A stretch of DNA of 64,000 nt from Gemmatimonadota bacterium (GCA_003222085.1 QHUK01000005.1:1-64000); one strand, 5' to 3'. Counted from the first letter of the stretch, positions 18,962 through 29,193 are shown. The notes: generated from the sequence alone by a model not told the origin. A program made the numbers and translations.

Positions 18962-21732
18962 TCTTTGCCTTTCCTAGTTGCCGTTGTTCCCTTAAAACTC
19001 AACTCCCATGCGATATCCCGCCCGTCTCCGCCCGCCGCCCACTCCAGCACCGCATGCCCCGACTCGAGCCTACGAACCGTGCACGGGACGGCTGCCTTGC
19101 ACGGCCCTGGCCGCAGCCCCTTCGGGACCGCAATCGTGACCGTGTAGGCCCGGCCATCGAGGTTCGTGGATCTGGCCTTGAGAGTACGAGTGGTCGGGTC
19201 CCAGGTCTCCTCGGCGACGTCCACGGCTCCTTGCACGACATGACGCGTTGTTCCGATCACCTGCGGCCGGGCGGTGGCGGAGCGGATCGCAACGGTGCGT
19301 GCGGTGCGCGGCTCGAGCGTGAGGGTCAGGCTGCCCTTCACGTCGGCCACGGGGGCGTCCCGCCACACATCGTAGGTGTCGAACGTCGCTCCCTGCACGC
19401 CGAGCGCGGCGAGCGGGAGGGACACGTCCAGCGGCTCGTCCTCCCAGTTGACCACCACGATCGTCCACCACCGGGGTGCGCCCTCGGCCACCCAGACACG
19501 CGGCGGGCGGTTGCGGCGCACGCTCCAGATGCCGCCGCTCCCCAGCACGCGCACCGCGAGCACGTTTTCCCCCCCCCAGTTCAGGATCTCGGGCGGGACG
19601 CGATACCGGCGGAAGGCCTGCGCGTCGCCCGGGCCGCCCGGGGACAGCTCGCCCGTCTGGCCGACCTTCAGTCCGTTCACGAACGTCTCGTCGGCGTCCG
19701 CGATCTTGCCGAGCTCCAGGAACAGGTTTCGTCGTTCCGTCGCTCCGTCGCTCGGCTTGGGGAGCTGAAACCTGGTGCGGTACCAGGCGAACCCTGCGTA
19801 GTCGCGGTGGCCCGCCGCGTCCCAGCGCTGCGGCACGGGGATCGTCTCCCACGCCTCTTCGTCGAACCCACGCGTGCCGTAGCTGGGATCGTCGCCGGTG
19901 CGGAAGCGCCATGGCCCGCCGATCGGGTAGCGGTCGTCGCCGGCCACGACCGCCGGCGCGATGTCGCGCTCGGCGCCGCCCGTCTCGATTGCGCGGCCCG
20001 TCACGGCCGCGACCGGGAGCGTGCGCTGCAGCAGCGGGAGGCGATCGGGTGGGAGTTTCGGCAGGTTGTCGGCGAGGAGGGTGAGCCCCCCCGTGACCGC
20101 GACGACGGAGGCCCACACCTCGGCCGCGGCCCGCGAGAGTGGCGGGCGCACCACGAGGCAGTCGGGATCGTTCAGCCACGTCGAGCGGTGGTAGAAGCTC
20201 CGCAAGCCTGTGGCGCGCGCCGGGGGTTGGATGCCCGACCAGCTGGCGTCGACGTCCGGTCCGATCCGCATGCCGTTGACGAGTCCCGCGGCGTGCTGCA
20301 ACGGCGCCCCGCTCGCGAGCAGGAAGGCTTCGGTGCCGATACCGTCGCGGATCGCGCCCAACCCGGCGCGGTACGCCTCCGCGTGGGTCAGCCCGCCGTA
20401 GTGCGCCGTACCGACCGTCGCCCAGCGCAACTGGTCGATGCGGAGGTAGTCGTATCCCCATTCCCGCACGGCGCGACGGGCCAGATCGAACAGCCACTGC
20501 TGTGCTTTGGGGTGCGCGCCGTCGAGCGCGTAGACCTTCCCGCCCCACGCCTCGCGCGTTTCACAGACCACGGGCCCGCTGGCGTCGCGCAGCAGCCAGT
20601 CGGTCTGCGTTGTGGGGACGCCGGAGGCCTCGGCCACGCCGAACGGCGCGACCCACAGCCCCGCCTTGAAGCCGCGCGCGTGGATCTGGTCGGTAAGCCA
20701 GGCGTGGCCGTGCGGGAACCGGTCGTTCGTATCCCACGCTCCGACGGCGCGCTGGTAGCCGTCATCGAGCTCGATGTGCCGGAAGAAGCGCCTGTCGAAG
20801 TTCGCGGCGCTGAAGTCCAGATTCGCGATCAGGTCCGGTTCGGCGACGGTGCCCGACCACTCTCCCCGTGTGCACCAGCCCGCGGGCGCGACGGCCTGTG
20901 CGAGGCGCTCCTGATCGACGGGCGAGGAGGGCACGAACAGCGCGCGCAGGGCCTCCAGGCCATTGCCCTCCGGATGGAAACACAGGCGCATGCGCGAGAC
21001 GTCGCCTTCGGGCCTGAGCGGCCGGGCCGGGAGCCAATCGCTCACCGCCTCGAGTCCGTCCCGTGACAGTTGCACGCGGGCCTCCCCGGGCTCGCCCGCG
21101 TCGAACGCGATAGCGAGGCCGCGCGTCCCGCGGGTAAGCCCCGCTGCGGCATGGCTCGCGAGTCCGTCCGCCTCCGGCGTCCCCACCGTGACCACGCGGC
21201 TCGGGTCGGCCGAGTGCGCTCCGTTCACGAGCGCCACGAGCGGCCCGTCTCCTGCGAGCACCTCCTCGTGGGACAGCTGGAGGAAGCGCACGCCCCTCAC
21301 CGTGGGCAGGAGGCGGTCGGGAAAGACGGTGACCGTCACGGACGCCTGGGGAGTGCTGGCGCCGCCCGCGGCCAGGAGCTCGGCTTCGACCCACACGCCG
21401 GCGGCCCGGCCGCGCACGACGACGGCGTCGCCGCCCGGCGGGCGGCGGTTTCCCACCGTGCTATCTTCCAGCTCCGCGAGGGTGAGCGGCCGGTCGCCCA
21501 CCCAGGTCACGATCTCCGCGCCGCGGACGAGGGGAACGGGCGAGCCCTCGCCGTAGTACCACAGCGACCAGCGGTGATGATCGTCGAGCTCGAACCGGAG
21601 CCGCCCGACGGCCGGTCCGCCTGTCCGCCCGTCCGCCCCGGGCGGACCGAGGGACTGGCGCTCAGGCGGACGGATGAGGGCCGCCGAACTGGCCCCGGTC
21701 AGGAGAACAAACGTGCGTCGGTCCATGGTCAC
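18958..21732 (-). CDS. Glycoside hydrolase, GH36/alpha-galactosidase-like, with C-terminal beta domains
   Basis: ELDDGYQRAVGAWDTNDRFPHG...FKAGLWVAPFGV...WGYDYLRIDQL...GMRIGPDVDASW; Tat/Sec-like N-terminus. Confidence 0.82.
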   Translation of the reverse strand: MTMDRRTFVLLTGASSAALIRPPERQSLGPPGADGRTGGPAVGRLRFELDDHHRWSLWYYGEGSPVPLVRGAEIVTWVGDRPLTLAELEDSTVGNRRPPGGDAVVVRGRAAGVWVEAELLAAGGASTPQASVTVTVFPDRLLPTVRGVRFLQLSHEEVLAGDGPLVALVNGAHSADPSRVVTVGTPEADGLASHAAAGLTRGTRGLAIAFDAGEPGEARVQLSRDGLEAVSDWLPARPLRPEGDVSRMRLCFHPEGNGLEALRALFVPSSPVDQERLAQAVAPAGWCTRGEWSGTVAEPDLIANLDFSAANFDRRFFRHIELDDGYQRAVGAWDTNDRFPHGHAWLTDQIHARGFKAGLWVAPFGVAEASGVPTTQTDWLLRDASGPVVCETREAWGGKVYALDGAHPKAQQWLFDLARRAVREWGYDYLRIDQLRWATVGTAHYGGLTHAEAYRAGLGAIRDGIGTEAFLLASGAPLQHAAGLVNGMRIGPDVDASWSGIQPPARATGLRSFYHRSTWLNDPDCLVVRPPLSRAAAEVWASVVAVTGGLTLLADNLPKLPPDRLPLLQRTLPVAAVTGRAIETGGAERDIAPAVVAGDDRYPIGGPWRFRTGDDPSYGTRGFDEEAWETIPVPQRWDAAGHRDYAGFAWYRTRFQLPKPSDGATERRNLFLELGKIADADETFVNGLKVGQTGELSPGGPGDAQAFRRYRVPPEILNWGGENVLAVRVLGSGGIWSVRRNRPPRVWVAEGAPRWWTIVVVNWEDEPLDVSLPLAALGVQGATFDTYDVWRDAPVADVKGSLTLTLEPRTARTVAIRSATARPQVIGTTRHVVQGAVDVAEETWDPTTRTLKARSTNLDGRAYTVTIAVPKGLRPGPCKAAVPCTVRRLESGHAVLEWAAGGDGRDIAWELSFKGTTATRKGKD

Positions 21733-22267
21733 AATGTTGATATGCCTCGCGGGTTTGTCTACGCCACTCGCCGCGCAGGAGACGCGCGGCGGGATGGTGA
21801 CGCTCGGTCTCGCCTATACGGTCGGCAGCGGGTGGCAAATCCAAGGCTTCGATGTCGGGTACGGGCGCGGGATGCGCTCGGGACCGATTGCGGCGTTGTC
21901 GCTGAGTGCGCGCCTGGGTGAATTCATCGACCAGCGGGCGATCGTCGGCGGCTCCCAGGGGTTTGTCTTCGGGGCCACCCTCGCTGCCCGAAGTCGCGCC
22001 CTGACCATCGCCGAGTTCGGTGCGGACACGGCACCGAGCCGGGTGGGACTCGACGTGACCGTTGAAACGACGGGTTACGCCGGCGCGCACTCGCCGCTCG
22101 GGATCGGGTCTCCGTGGGGCGCGGTCTCCGTCCTCCCGGGCCTGCGGGTCGGCCAGTTCGGGCTCGTGCTCGGCCCCACGGCATTCTTCGGCACCTCCAC
22201 CATCGTCCGAGCGTTCTTGGGCTTGCGCTTCGACGTGCCGCTGGCGCGGCGGGAGCGCCATCCCTAG
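21725..22267 (+). CDS. Secreted hypothetical protein
   Basis: Signal peptide MVTMLICLAGLSTPLAAQE; Gly-rich beta pattern. Confidence 0.6.
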   Translation: MVTMLICLAGLSTPLAAQETRGGMVTLGLAYTVGSGWQIQGFDVGYGRGMRSGPIAALSLSARLGEFIDQRAIVGGSQGFVFGATLAARSRALTIAEFGADTAPSRVGLDVTVETTGYAGAHSPLGIGSPWGAVSVLPGLRVGQFGLVLGPTAFFGTSTIVRAFLGLRFDVPLARRERHP

Positions 22268-22278
22268 GTTTGCGGGCG

Positions 22279-23835
22279 ATGGCGGTCCCCTCCCTCGATA
22301 CCGAGCATCCCGGTATCCGGGTCATTGCCGAGGTGGCGTCGGTGCTGCAGGCGGGCCTCGCGTCCGGAGAGGCCCTGCACGGCGTGGTGAGCGCGCTGCG
22401 GCGCGGCCTCAACCTCCGCCGCTGCCGCCTCTGGCTCCGCGCACCGGACGGCACTCGCTTCACGCCGGTCACCACCCCCGGTGACGAAGCGGAGCAGCCG
22501 GGCTATGCCCCGCCGGTGGCCGAGTGGATGCGGCGCGGCCCGCAGCGCGAGGGGGTGCCCGGGGGCTCGATCGTGCGGCTGCCGCTGGTCCACGAGGACG
22601 AGCCGCTCGGCCTGCTCGAGGTCGTCATTCCCACGGGACGCTACGAAGGAATCGCCCATGACGTAGTCGTCGTCGTGGCCCGCATCCTCGCTCCCATCCT
22701 CGCCGCCACCGAGCTGTCGCAGGACCTCGCCTCCGAGGTCGCGCTGCGCACGCACGAGATGGAGGCGCAGCGGAGCTTCGCCGCCCAGATCGTCGACTCG
22801 CTTCCAGTCGGGCTGTACGTGATCGACCGTGGCTACCGCATCCGCGCGTGGAACCGCAAGCGCGAGACCGGGACCCAAGGCGTGGCGCGCGAGGACGCGG
22901 TGGGTCGCGAGATCTTCGATGTGCTCGACCGCCAGCCACGCGATCTCCTGAAGCGCGAGTTCGATCGCGTGTTCGACACCGGCGAGCTTCAGCAGGTCGA
23001 AATGGAGTCGCAGGCGACCGGCGAAGCGCGTTACTACCGCATCACCAAGATCCCGATGCGGCAGGACGGGCGCGACATTTCGCACGTCATCACCATCGGT
23101 GAAGACATCACCGAGTGGCGCCAGGCGCAGCAACGCCTCACGGAAACGGAGAAGCTCGCCGCCGTGGGGCAGCTCGCGGCGGGCGTCATGCACGAGATCA
23201 ACAACCCGCTCGCGACGATTCTCGCGTGCTGCGAGGCGCTGGCGCTCCGGACGGAGGACCTGCCGCCCGGCGACCGCCACGGTTATGACGAGTACCTGAA
23301 GATCATCGACGCCGAGGTACAGCGCTGCCGCCGAATCGTGGAGAGCCTGCTCGACTTTTCGCGGCCGAAGGGTGGGGACAAGAAGCCTACGGACGTCAAC
23401 GGCGTGGTGGAGCAGACGCTGTTTCTCCTCAAGCACCACGCGCGGTTCAAACGGTTGACCGTCGTGCGTGAGCTGGCATCCGGTCTGCCGCCGGTGCTCG
23501 GCGACCATGAGCGGCTCATCCAGAGCTTCATGGCGCTGATGCTCAACGCGATGGACGCGATGGACTCGCGCGGCACCCTGACGGTGCGCAGCCGCATCAA
23601 CCCCGATCGGGCGGATGAGATCCTGCTCGAGTTCATCGACACGGGCACCGGGATCAAGCGGGAAGATCTGCCCAAGATCTTCGAGCCGTTCTTCACGACG
23701 AAGCCCCAGGGGCGCGGCACCGGTCTTGGCCTGTCCATCTGTTACGGCATCATCGCCGAGCACCGGGGGCGGATCGACGTCGAGTCGCAAATCGGCGTGG
23801 GATCGAACTTCAGGGTGTACCTTCCCACGGGATGA
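22279..23835 (+). CDS. GAF/PAS sensor histidine kinase (NtrB-like)
   Basis: PAS segment, H-box AAGVMHEINNPLATI, G-boxes IDTGTGIKREDLPKIFEPFFTTKPQGRGTGLGLSICYGII. Confidence 0.92.
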   Translation: MAVPSLDTEHPGIRVIAEVASVLQAGLASGEALHGVVSALRRGLNLRRCRLWLRAPDGTRFTPVTTPGDEAEQPGYAPPVAEWMRRGPQREGVPGGSIVRLPLVHEDEPLGLLEVVIPTGRYEGIAHDVVVVVARILAPILAATELSQDLASEVALRTHEMEAQRSFAAQIVDSLPVGLYVIDRGYRIRAWNRKRETGTQGVAREDAVGREIFDVLDRQPRDLLKREFDRVFDTGELQQVEMESQATGEARYYRITKIPMRQDGRDISHVITIGEDITEWRQAQQRLTETEKLAAVGQLAAGVMHEINNPLATILACCEALALRTEDLPPGDRHGYDEYLKIIDAEVQRCRRIVESLLDFSRPKGGDKKPTDVNGVVEQTLFLLKHHARFKRLTVVRELASGLPPVLGDHERLIQSFMALMLNAMDAMDSRGTLTVRSRINPDRADEILLEFIDTGTGIKREDLPKIFEPFFTTKPQGRGTGLGLSICYGIIAEHRGRIDVESQIGVGSNFRVYLPTG

Positions 23836-24500
23836 AAATCCTCGTCGTCGAAGACGACAAGACCGTCGGACAGTACGTGAAGCGGGGGCTGACCGAGGCC
23901 GGTTTCCACGCGGATCTGGTCGGGGACGGCGCCGAAGGGCTGCGCCTCTCGACCGGCGGCCATTACGACATGCTCGTGCTCGACCTGCGCCTGCCCGCCT
24001 TGTCGGGCCTCGAGGTGCTGCGGACGCTGCGCGATCGCGGCGAGGGGATGCCGGTGCTGGTGCTGACCGCGCAGGATGCCGTCGATTTCAAGGTACAGGC
24101 GCTCAAGATGGGCGCCGATGACTACGTCACCAAGCCGTTCTCGCTGGAGGAGCTGCTCGCCCGGGTGGAGGCGCTGGGGCGGCGCCCCAAGGCGATCGCG
24201 CCGCCGGTGCTCAAGGTCGCGGACCTCACACTCGATACCGGGAGCCGCGAGGTGCGGCGTGGCGGGAAGGTCATCGAGCTCACCCCCAAGGAATACGCCG
24301 TGCTCGAGTACCTCATGCGGCACCACGGCCGCGTGATGTCGCGCACCCTGATCACGGAATACGCCTGGGACTACCACTTCGACCCCGGCACGAACATCGT
24401 GGACGTCGTGATCACGCGCTTGCGCAAGAAGATCGACCACGGCCGCGAACCCAAGCTGATCCACACGGTGCGCGGGGTCGGCTACGTCGTGAAAGCGTGA
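23832..24500 (+). CDS. OmpR/PhoB-family response regulator
   Basis: KILVVEDDKTVGQYVKRGL, MLVLDLRLP, winged-helix ELTPKEYAVLEYLMRHHGRVMSRTLITEYAWDYHFDPGTNIVDVVITRLRKKID. Confidence 0.96.
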   Translation: MKILVVEDDKTVGQYVKRGLTEAGFHADLVGDGAEGLRLSTGGHYDMLVLDLRLPALSGLEVLRTLRDRGEGMPVLVLTAQDAVDFKVQALKMGADDYVTKPFSLEELLARVEALGRRPKAIAPPVLKVADLTLDTGSREVRRGGKVIELTPKEYAVLEYLMRHHGRVMSRTLITEYAWDYHFDPGTNIVDVVITRLRKKIDHGREPKLIHTVRGVGYVVKA

Positions 24501-24501
24501 C

Positions 24502-25959
24502 GTGCAGACCCTGCGCGGGCGGCTCACGGCGTGGTACTCGGGCGCGCTCGCCCTCACGCTCGCCGCGTTCGCCGGGGTGCTGTACCTGGACCGCCGCAGC
24601 GCCTCGTACCAGGATCTCGACCAGCGGATTCGGTCCGAGGCGTCGCTGACGGCGGGCATTCTCGCCGAGAGCTACCGCGCGCGGGGGACGCTGGTGCGGG
24701 CCGACACGGCGCAGCACCCCGTGCTCATCCCGGATCTGGCCGCGCTGCTCGAAGCGGTCCCCGGCTTCCTCGTCATCACCGCGCGCGACGGCAGCCTGCT
24801 GTTCGCCTCGTCCGACGCGCGGGCGCTGACGTTCCAGCAGGTGGAGCAGCTGCGAAGCCTGGCGAGCGCCTCGCTCTCCGGACGGTCCAGCGGCACGCTC
24901 CGACTCGAGCCGAACGGCCCGAAGATCCACTATGTGGTCGATGCAGTCACGGGCGCCGGACCGCAGTTCGGGGCGATTCTCGCCGGGGCGGATCTGCGCA
25001 CCGCGGAGCTCGGGCCCGACGAGCTTCTCTCCACCTTCGCCCTCGTGCTGCCGCTCGGGCTCGCGCTCGCGCTGTTGATGGGGTCGTGGATTTCGCGGCG
25101 CGCGCTCGCCGCCGTGGATCAGATCATCACCGAGGTCCGCGAGATCACCGACGGACGAAGCCTGCACCGTCGCCTCGCCGAGCCCCTGGTCAAGGACGAG
25201 CTCGGCCGGCTGGCCGCGACGTTGAACCAGATGATGACCCGGCTGGAGCGCAGCTTCGCCGCCCTGCGGCGCTTCACCGCCGACGCGAGCCACGAGTTGA
25301 AGACCCCCCTCACCGTGCTGCGGGCCGGGGTGGAGCGCGCGATCACGACCCCCAACCTGCCCCAGGATACCCTCGCGACCCTGGAGGAGACGCTCCAGGA
25401 GATCAAGCGCATGACGGAGCTGGTGGACGCCCTGCTCACGCTGGCGCGCGCCGACGAAGGCATCGCCCCGTTGCACCGCGAGTCGGTGGACCTGCGGGGG
25501 ATCGTCGAAGAGGTCCGCGAGACGGGCGAGCTGCTCGCCGAGGAGTCAGGGGTGCGGGTGGAGGTCGCGACGCCGCCCGAGCCGATGGTCGTCTCGGTCG
25601 ACGCGACGCGCATCCGCCAGCTGATCCTGAACCTCCTCACCAACGCCGTGAAGTACACCCCCCCGGGCGGGACGGTGCGCATGCAGCTGGGCGCCGCCGA
25701 CGGCCGGGTCACCCTCAGCGTGGCCGACACGGGCATCGGCATCGCCCCGGGGGACCTCCCCCACATCTTCGATCGCTTCTGGCGCGCCGACTCGGCGCGC
25801 ACGCGCACCGGTGAGCGCTCCGGCGCCGGGTTGGGACTCGCCATCTGCAAATGGATCGCCGAGGCTCACGGTGGCCGCATCGATGTCGTCAGTCGCCCGG
25901 GGCGGGGAACCACGTTCACGGTCACGCTCCCGCGGGAGCCGCCCGCGACGAAGTCCTAA
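24502..25959 (+). CDS. HAMP sensor histidine kinase (EnvZ/CusS-like)
   Basis: DASHELKTPLTVL H-box; NAVKYTPPGG; GIGIAPGDLPHIFDRFWRADSARTRTGERSGAGLGLAIC. Confidence 0.95.
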   Translation: MQTLRGRLTAWYSGALALTLAAFAGVLYLDRRSASYQDLDQRIRSEASLTAGILAESYRARGTLVRADTAQHPVLIPDLAALLEAVPGFLVITARDGSLLFASSDARALTFQQVEQLRSLASASLSGRSSGTLRLEPNGPKIHYVVDAVTGAGPQFGAILAGADLRTAELGPDELLSTFALVLPLGLALALLMGSWISRRALAAVDQIITEVREITDGRSLHRRLAEPLVKDELGRLAATLNQMMTRLERSFAALRRFTADASHELKTPLTVLRAGVERAITTPNLPQDTLATLEETLQEIKRMTELVDALLTLARADEGIAPLHRESVDLRGIVEEVRETGELLAEESGVRVEVATPPEPMVVSVDATRIRQLILNLLTNAVKYTPPGGTVRMQLGAADGRVTLSVADTGIGIAPGDLPHIFDRFWRADSARTRTGERSGAGLGLAICKWIAEAHGGRIDVVSRPGRGTTFTVTLPREPPATKS

Positions 25960-26050
25960 CGCCGCCGTCATCGGTTCGTCACGCTCGAGCTATCCCGCCG
26001 CAAACGACGGACGCTATTCTGATGGAGACCGCTCTCTCCGGAGAGTCTCC

Positions 26051-26695
26051 ATGTTCGACCGATTGATCGCATCGAGGAATCATTTCACGGTATCCGTGCT
26101 CATGCATGCGGGGGTATGCACCGCCGTGGTGCTGGCGACGCTGCGACCGCACCGCGTATCCGGGGTTGACGGCCCGCCGATCGTCATTTCGTGGCCGCAT
26201 GAAACACCGGACGCGTCGCACGCGGACCCCTCCGGCCAGATACCCGGACCGCCGGCGCCGCCGGTGGATGTGCCGCAACCAGCGCCGATCGGTCTTCCCC
26301 CGATCGACGCCCGTGCGCCGTTCGATCCGCAGGTGCTGCTGCGCGCCATCCGCGACGCGCAAGGCGACGATGGTGTGGACAGGGCGCCGGATGGTCCGTG
26401 GAGCCCCACTGCGGTGGAGGAGCCGCCGGCGCTGCTCGCCGGTCCGCCGCTCGCATACCCGGAGGGGCTGCGGCGCGGCGGGATTACGGGAACTGTGGTG
26501 GTCCAGGTCGTGATCGACACGCTCGGCCGGGCCGAGCCTGGCTCGCTGGTGCTCGAGAGCTCGCACGCCGGCTTCGAGGCGGCCGCGCGGGCTTACGTGC
26601 TCGGCGCGCTGTTCCGGCCGGGGCGCACGCGCGGCCGGGCGGTACGCGTGTTGGTGTGCCTGCCGATTGCTTTCACCCTCGCGTCGGCTCGCTGA
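26051..26695 (+). CDS. TonB-like energy transducer
   Basis: MFDRLIASRNHFT...TM; C-terminal YPEGLRRGGITGTVVVQVVIDTLGRAEPGSLVLESSHAGFEAAARAYVLGALFRPGRTRGRAVRV. Confidence 0.85.
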   Translation: MFDRLIASRNHFTVSVLMHAGVCTAVVLATLRPHRVSGVDGPPIVISWPHETPDASHADPSGQIPGPPAPPVDVPQPAPIGLPPIDARAPFDPQVLLRAIRDAQGDDGVDRAPDGPWSPTAVEEPPALLAGPPLAYPEGLRRGGITGTVVVQVVIDTLGRAEPGSLVLESSHAGFEAAARAYVLGALFRPGRTRGRAVRVLVCLPIAFTLASAR

Positions 26696-26742
26696 GGGAA
26701 CGGGCCGGGTCCCGGGCCGCGCCGTGCGGGTCCTGATGCCGT

Positions 26743-26772
26743 GGCGCCTCACCCTGCGGAGGTGAAGGCGCC
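26743..26772. terminator. Intergenic hairpin GGCGCCTCACC-CTGCGGA-GGTGAAGGCGCC (no clear T tract)
   Basis: Inverted repeat between two tonB-like genes. Confidence 0.35.
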
Positions 26773-26882
26773 TCCTCACCCGGCTGTCATCGTTTTGTAA
26801 TGGGGGCTCCACTAGCGGGCGGAGGCCTATCGGCGGTATTTCATAAGCAGTTACCTCAACGGGCACTGGAGGACGACAACCC

Positions 26883-27560
26883 GTGTTCGACAATCTCATC
26901 GAGTCCAAGCGCAGGAAGAGCAGCAGGCGAGTCTTCGGAGTGGGCGCGGTGTCGCTGGTGGTGCACACCGTCGTGATCGCGGGGGCCGTGTACGCGACGC
27001 TCAGCGCCGGTGAGGCCGACAACAGCGTCAAGGTGGACACCGCGATGGTGTTCGTCGACCAGCCGAAGCAGGAGAAGCCGCCGGAGCAGCAACCCGTGCA
27101 GCTGGATGTCCCGCTCAAGGGATTCCAGACGGTCGTCGCGCCGGATGTGATCCCGACGAATATCCCGCCGGTGAATCTCCAGGAGCATTTCGATCCGAAG
27201 GACTACTCGGGCACGGGCGTCGAGGGCGGCCTCGCAACCGGGATGGTGCCGACGGGCAACGAAGTGTTCATGGAGGCGATCGTCGAGGAGAAGCCGGCGG
27301 TGCTTTCCGGCCCCACGCTGCAGTTTCCGGAGCTGTTGCGGCAGGCGCAGATTCAGGGTCGCGTGCTGGTCCAGGCGATCATCGATACGCTGGGGCGGGC
27401 CGAACCGGCTTCCGTCAAGGTGCTCCAGAGTCCCAACCCGGGCTTCGATCAATCGGCCAAGAGCTACGTTCTCAAAGCGCTGTTCCGCCCCGCGCGGGTG
27501 CACGGCCGGGCGGTCCGCGTGCTGATTCAAATTCCGATCGACTTCCGGCTCAAACAGTAG
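26883..27560 (+). CDS. TonB-like energy transducer (paralogue)
   Basis: MFDNLIESKRRK..., C-terminal FPELLRQAQIQGRVLVQAIIDTLGRAEPASVKVLQSPNPGFDQSAKSYVLKALFRPARVHGRAVRV. Confidence 0.87.
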   Translation: MFDNLIESKRRKSSRRVFGVGAVSLVVHTVVIAGAVYATLSAGEADNSVKVDTAMVFVDQPKQEKPPEQQPVQLDVPLKGFQTVVAPDVIPTNIPPVNLQEHFDPKDYSGTGVEGGLATGMVPTGNEVFMEAIVEEKPAVLSGPTLQFPELLRQAQIQGRVLVQAIIDTLGRAEPASVKVLQSPNPGFDQSAKSYVLKALFRPARVHGRAVRVLIQIPIDFRLKQ

Positions 27561-27584
27561 GGACCCCAAAGGAGCCCCCGCGCC

Positions 27585-28334
27585 ATGAGTCTCTCGCTCT
27601 ACGATCTTTTCATCTCGATGGGCCTGTTCGCGAAGGCCATCGTCGTCATCCTGGCGGCGATGTCCATTTTCTCGTGGACGAGCGCCTTCCAGAAGTTGTA
27701 CCAGATCCTGCGGTCGCAGGGGGAGACCCGGCGGTTCGCGCCCGAGTTCTCCCGCTTCTTGCAAGAAGAGCAGCTCGACGGCGCGATCAAGCTCGCCGAG
27801 AAGCAAAAGAAGAGCCACGTCGCGCGCGTGGTCGGTGAGGCGCTCTCCGAGGTCAAGCCGCTGCTGCGGGACCGCGCCACCATCACCGCGGCCGACATCA
27901 ACTCGGTGGAGCGCGCGGTGGAGCGCGAGATCCTCATCGTGTCGGCCGAGCTGAAGCGCGGCCTCGGCATCCTGGCGACGACGGGCTCCACCGCGCCGTT
28001 CGTCGGCCTGCTGGGCACGGTGATGGGTATCGTCAACGCGTTTACGGGCATGGCGGCATCGGGGGGTGGCGGCTCGCTCGGGGCCGTGTCCGCCGGTATC
28101 GCGGAGGCGTTGATCACGACCGCGTTCGGTCTCATCGTCGCCATTCCGGCGGTCTGGCTCTACAACTACTTCACCACCAAGATCGACTTCCTCTCCGTCG
28201 AGATGACCTACACCTCGAAGGAGCTGATCGACTACCTGATCAAGAGCGTCGGCTCGGAGTTCGGCCGCTCGATCTTCACCAAGGAATTCCAGACGCAGAA
28301 GGCGTCACAGACCAGTGGCCCTGTCAGCCACTAG
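27585..28334 (+). CDS. MotA/TolQ/ExbB proton channel family protein
   Basis: GLGILATTGSTAPFVGLLGTVMGIVNAFTGMAASGGG...EALITTAFGLIVAIPAVWLYNYF. Confidence 0.95.
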   Translation: MSLSLYDLFISMGLFAKAIVVILAAMSIFSWTSAFQKLYQILRSQGETRRFAPEFSRFLQEEQLDGAIKLAEKQKKSHVARVVGEALSEVKPLLRDRATITAADINSVERAVEREILIVSAELKRGLGILATTGSTAPFVGLLGTVMGIVNAFTGMAASGGGGSLGAVSAGIAEALITTAFGLIVAIPAVWLYNYFTTKIDFLSVEMTYTSKELIDYLIKSVGSEFGRSIFTKEFQTQKASQTSGPVSH

Positions 28335-28770
28335 CGCCCGGGCGGCCGTCAAGGCCGACATCAACGTCACGCCGCTGATTGACGTGATGCTCGTGCTGCT
28401 GATCATCTTCATGATCGTCACGCCCCTGATCGCCGCGGGCTTCCAGGCCACGATCCCGCGGTCGGCGAACCCCGAGAATCGCCCAGAAGGGGAGGGCGAG
28501 GTCAAGCTCGGAATCGACAAGGACGGCAAGTTCTGGCTCGACCTGGGGTCCGGGCCGAAGCAAATCCCCGACGACCAGTTGCCCGAGCGGCTGCAGACGG
28601 TCTACGAGACCCATACGCAGGACAAGATCCTGTTTCTCAAGGCCGACCAGAACATCGAGTTCGGTCGCGTGCAGCAGGCGATCGAGATCGCCCGCGGGGC
28701 GGGTGTGCGGGTCGTCGGGGCCATCACCGAGCAGAAGCAGACGCTCACGAAGAAGAAAGAAGGGGGCTGA
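28315..28770 (+). CDS. ExbD/TolR biopolymer transport protein
   Basis: INVTPLIDVMLVLLIIFMIVTPL. Confidence 0.94.
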   Translation: MALSATSARAAVKADINVTPLIDVMLVLLIIFMIVTPLIAAGFQATIPRSANPENRPEGEGEVKLGIDKDGKFWLDLGSGPKQIPDDQLPERLQTVYETHTQDKILFLKADQNIEFGRVQQAIEIARGAGVRVVGAITEQKQTLTKKKEGG

Positions 28771-28773
28771 CCG

Positions 28774-29193
28774 ATGGCGATGGGGTCCACCGGCGGCGGC
28801 GAGGGGCTCAGCTCCGAGATCAACGTCACGCCGCTGATCGACGTGCTGCTGGTGCTGCTGATCATCTTCATGATCACGCAGCCGATGTCCCGCAAGGCGT
28901 TCGACGTACAGGTGCCGCCGAAGCAACAGACCAAGAGCAAGACGCCGCAACAGGCCCAAATCGTGCTCGAGCTGCGACCCGACGGGTCGTACGCGATCAA
29001 CGGGCAGCCGTACGCGGTCGCCCAGCTCGACCAGGCCTTTCACCAGATCTATGACCCGCGCCCGGCCAAGCTGCTGTTCATCAAGGCGGCGCCGAACCGC
29101 AAGTACCTCGACGTGATGCAGGCCATGGACATCGCGCACGGCGCGGGCGTCCAGGTCATTGGCTTCACGCCTCCGGAGCCGGCCAAGAAATAG
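28774..29193 (+). CDS. ExbD/TolR biopolymer transport protein (second copy)
   Basis: INVTPLIDVLLVLLIIFMITQPM. Confidence 0.94.
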   Translation: MAMGSTGGGEGLSSEINVTPLIDVLLVLLIIFMITQPMSRKAFDVQVPPKQQTKSKTPQQAQIVLELRPDGSYAINGQPYAVAQLDQAFHQIYDPRPAKLLFIKAAPNRKYLDVMQAMDIAHGAGVQVIGFTPPEPAKK

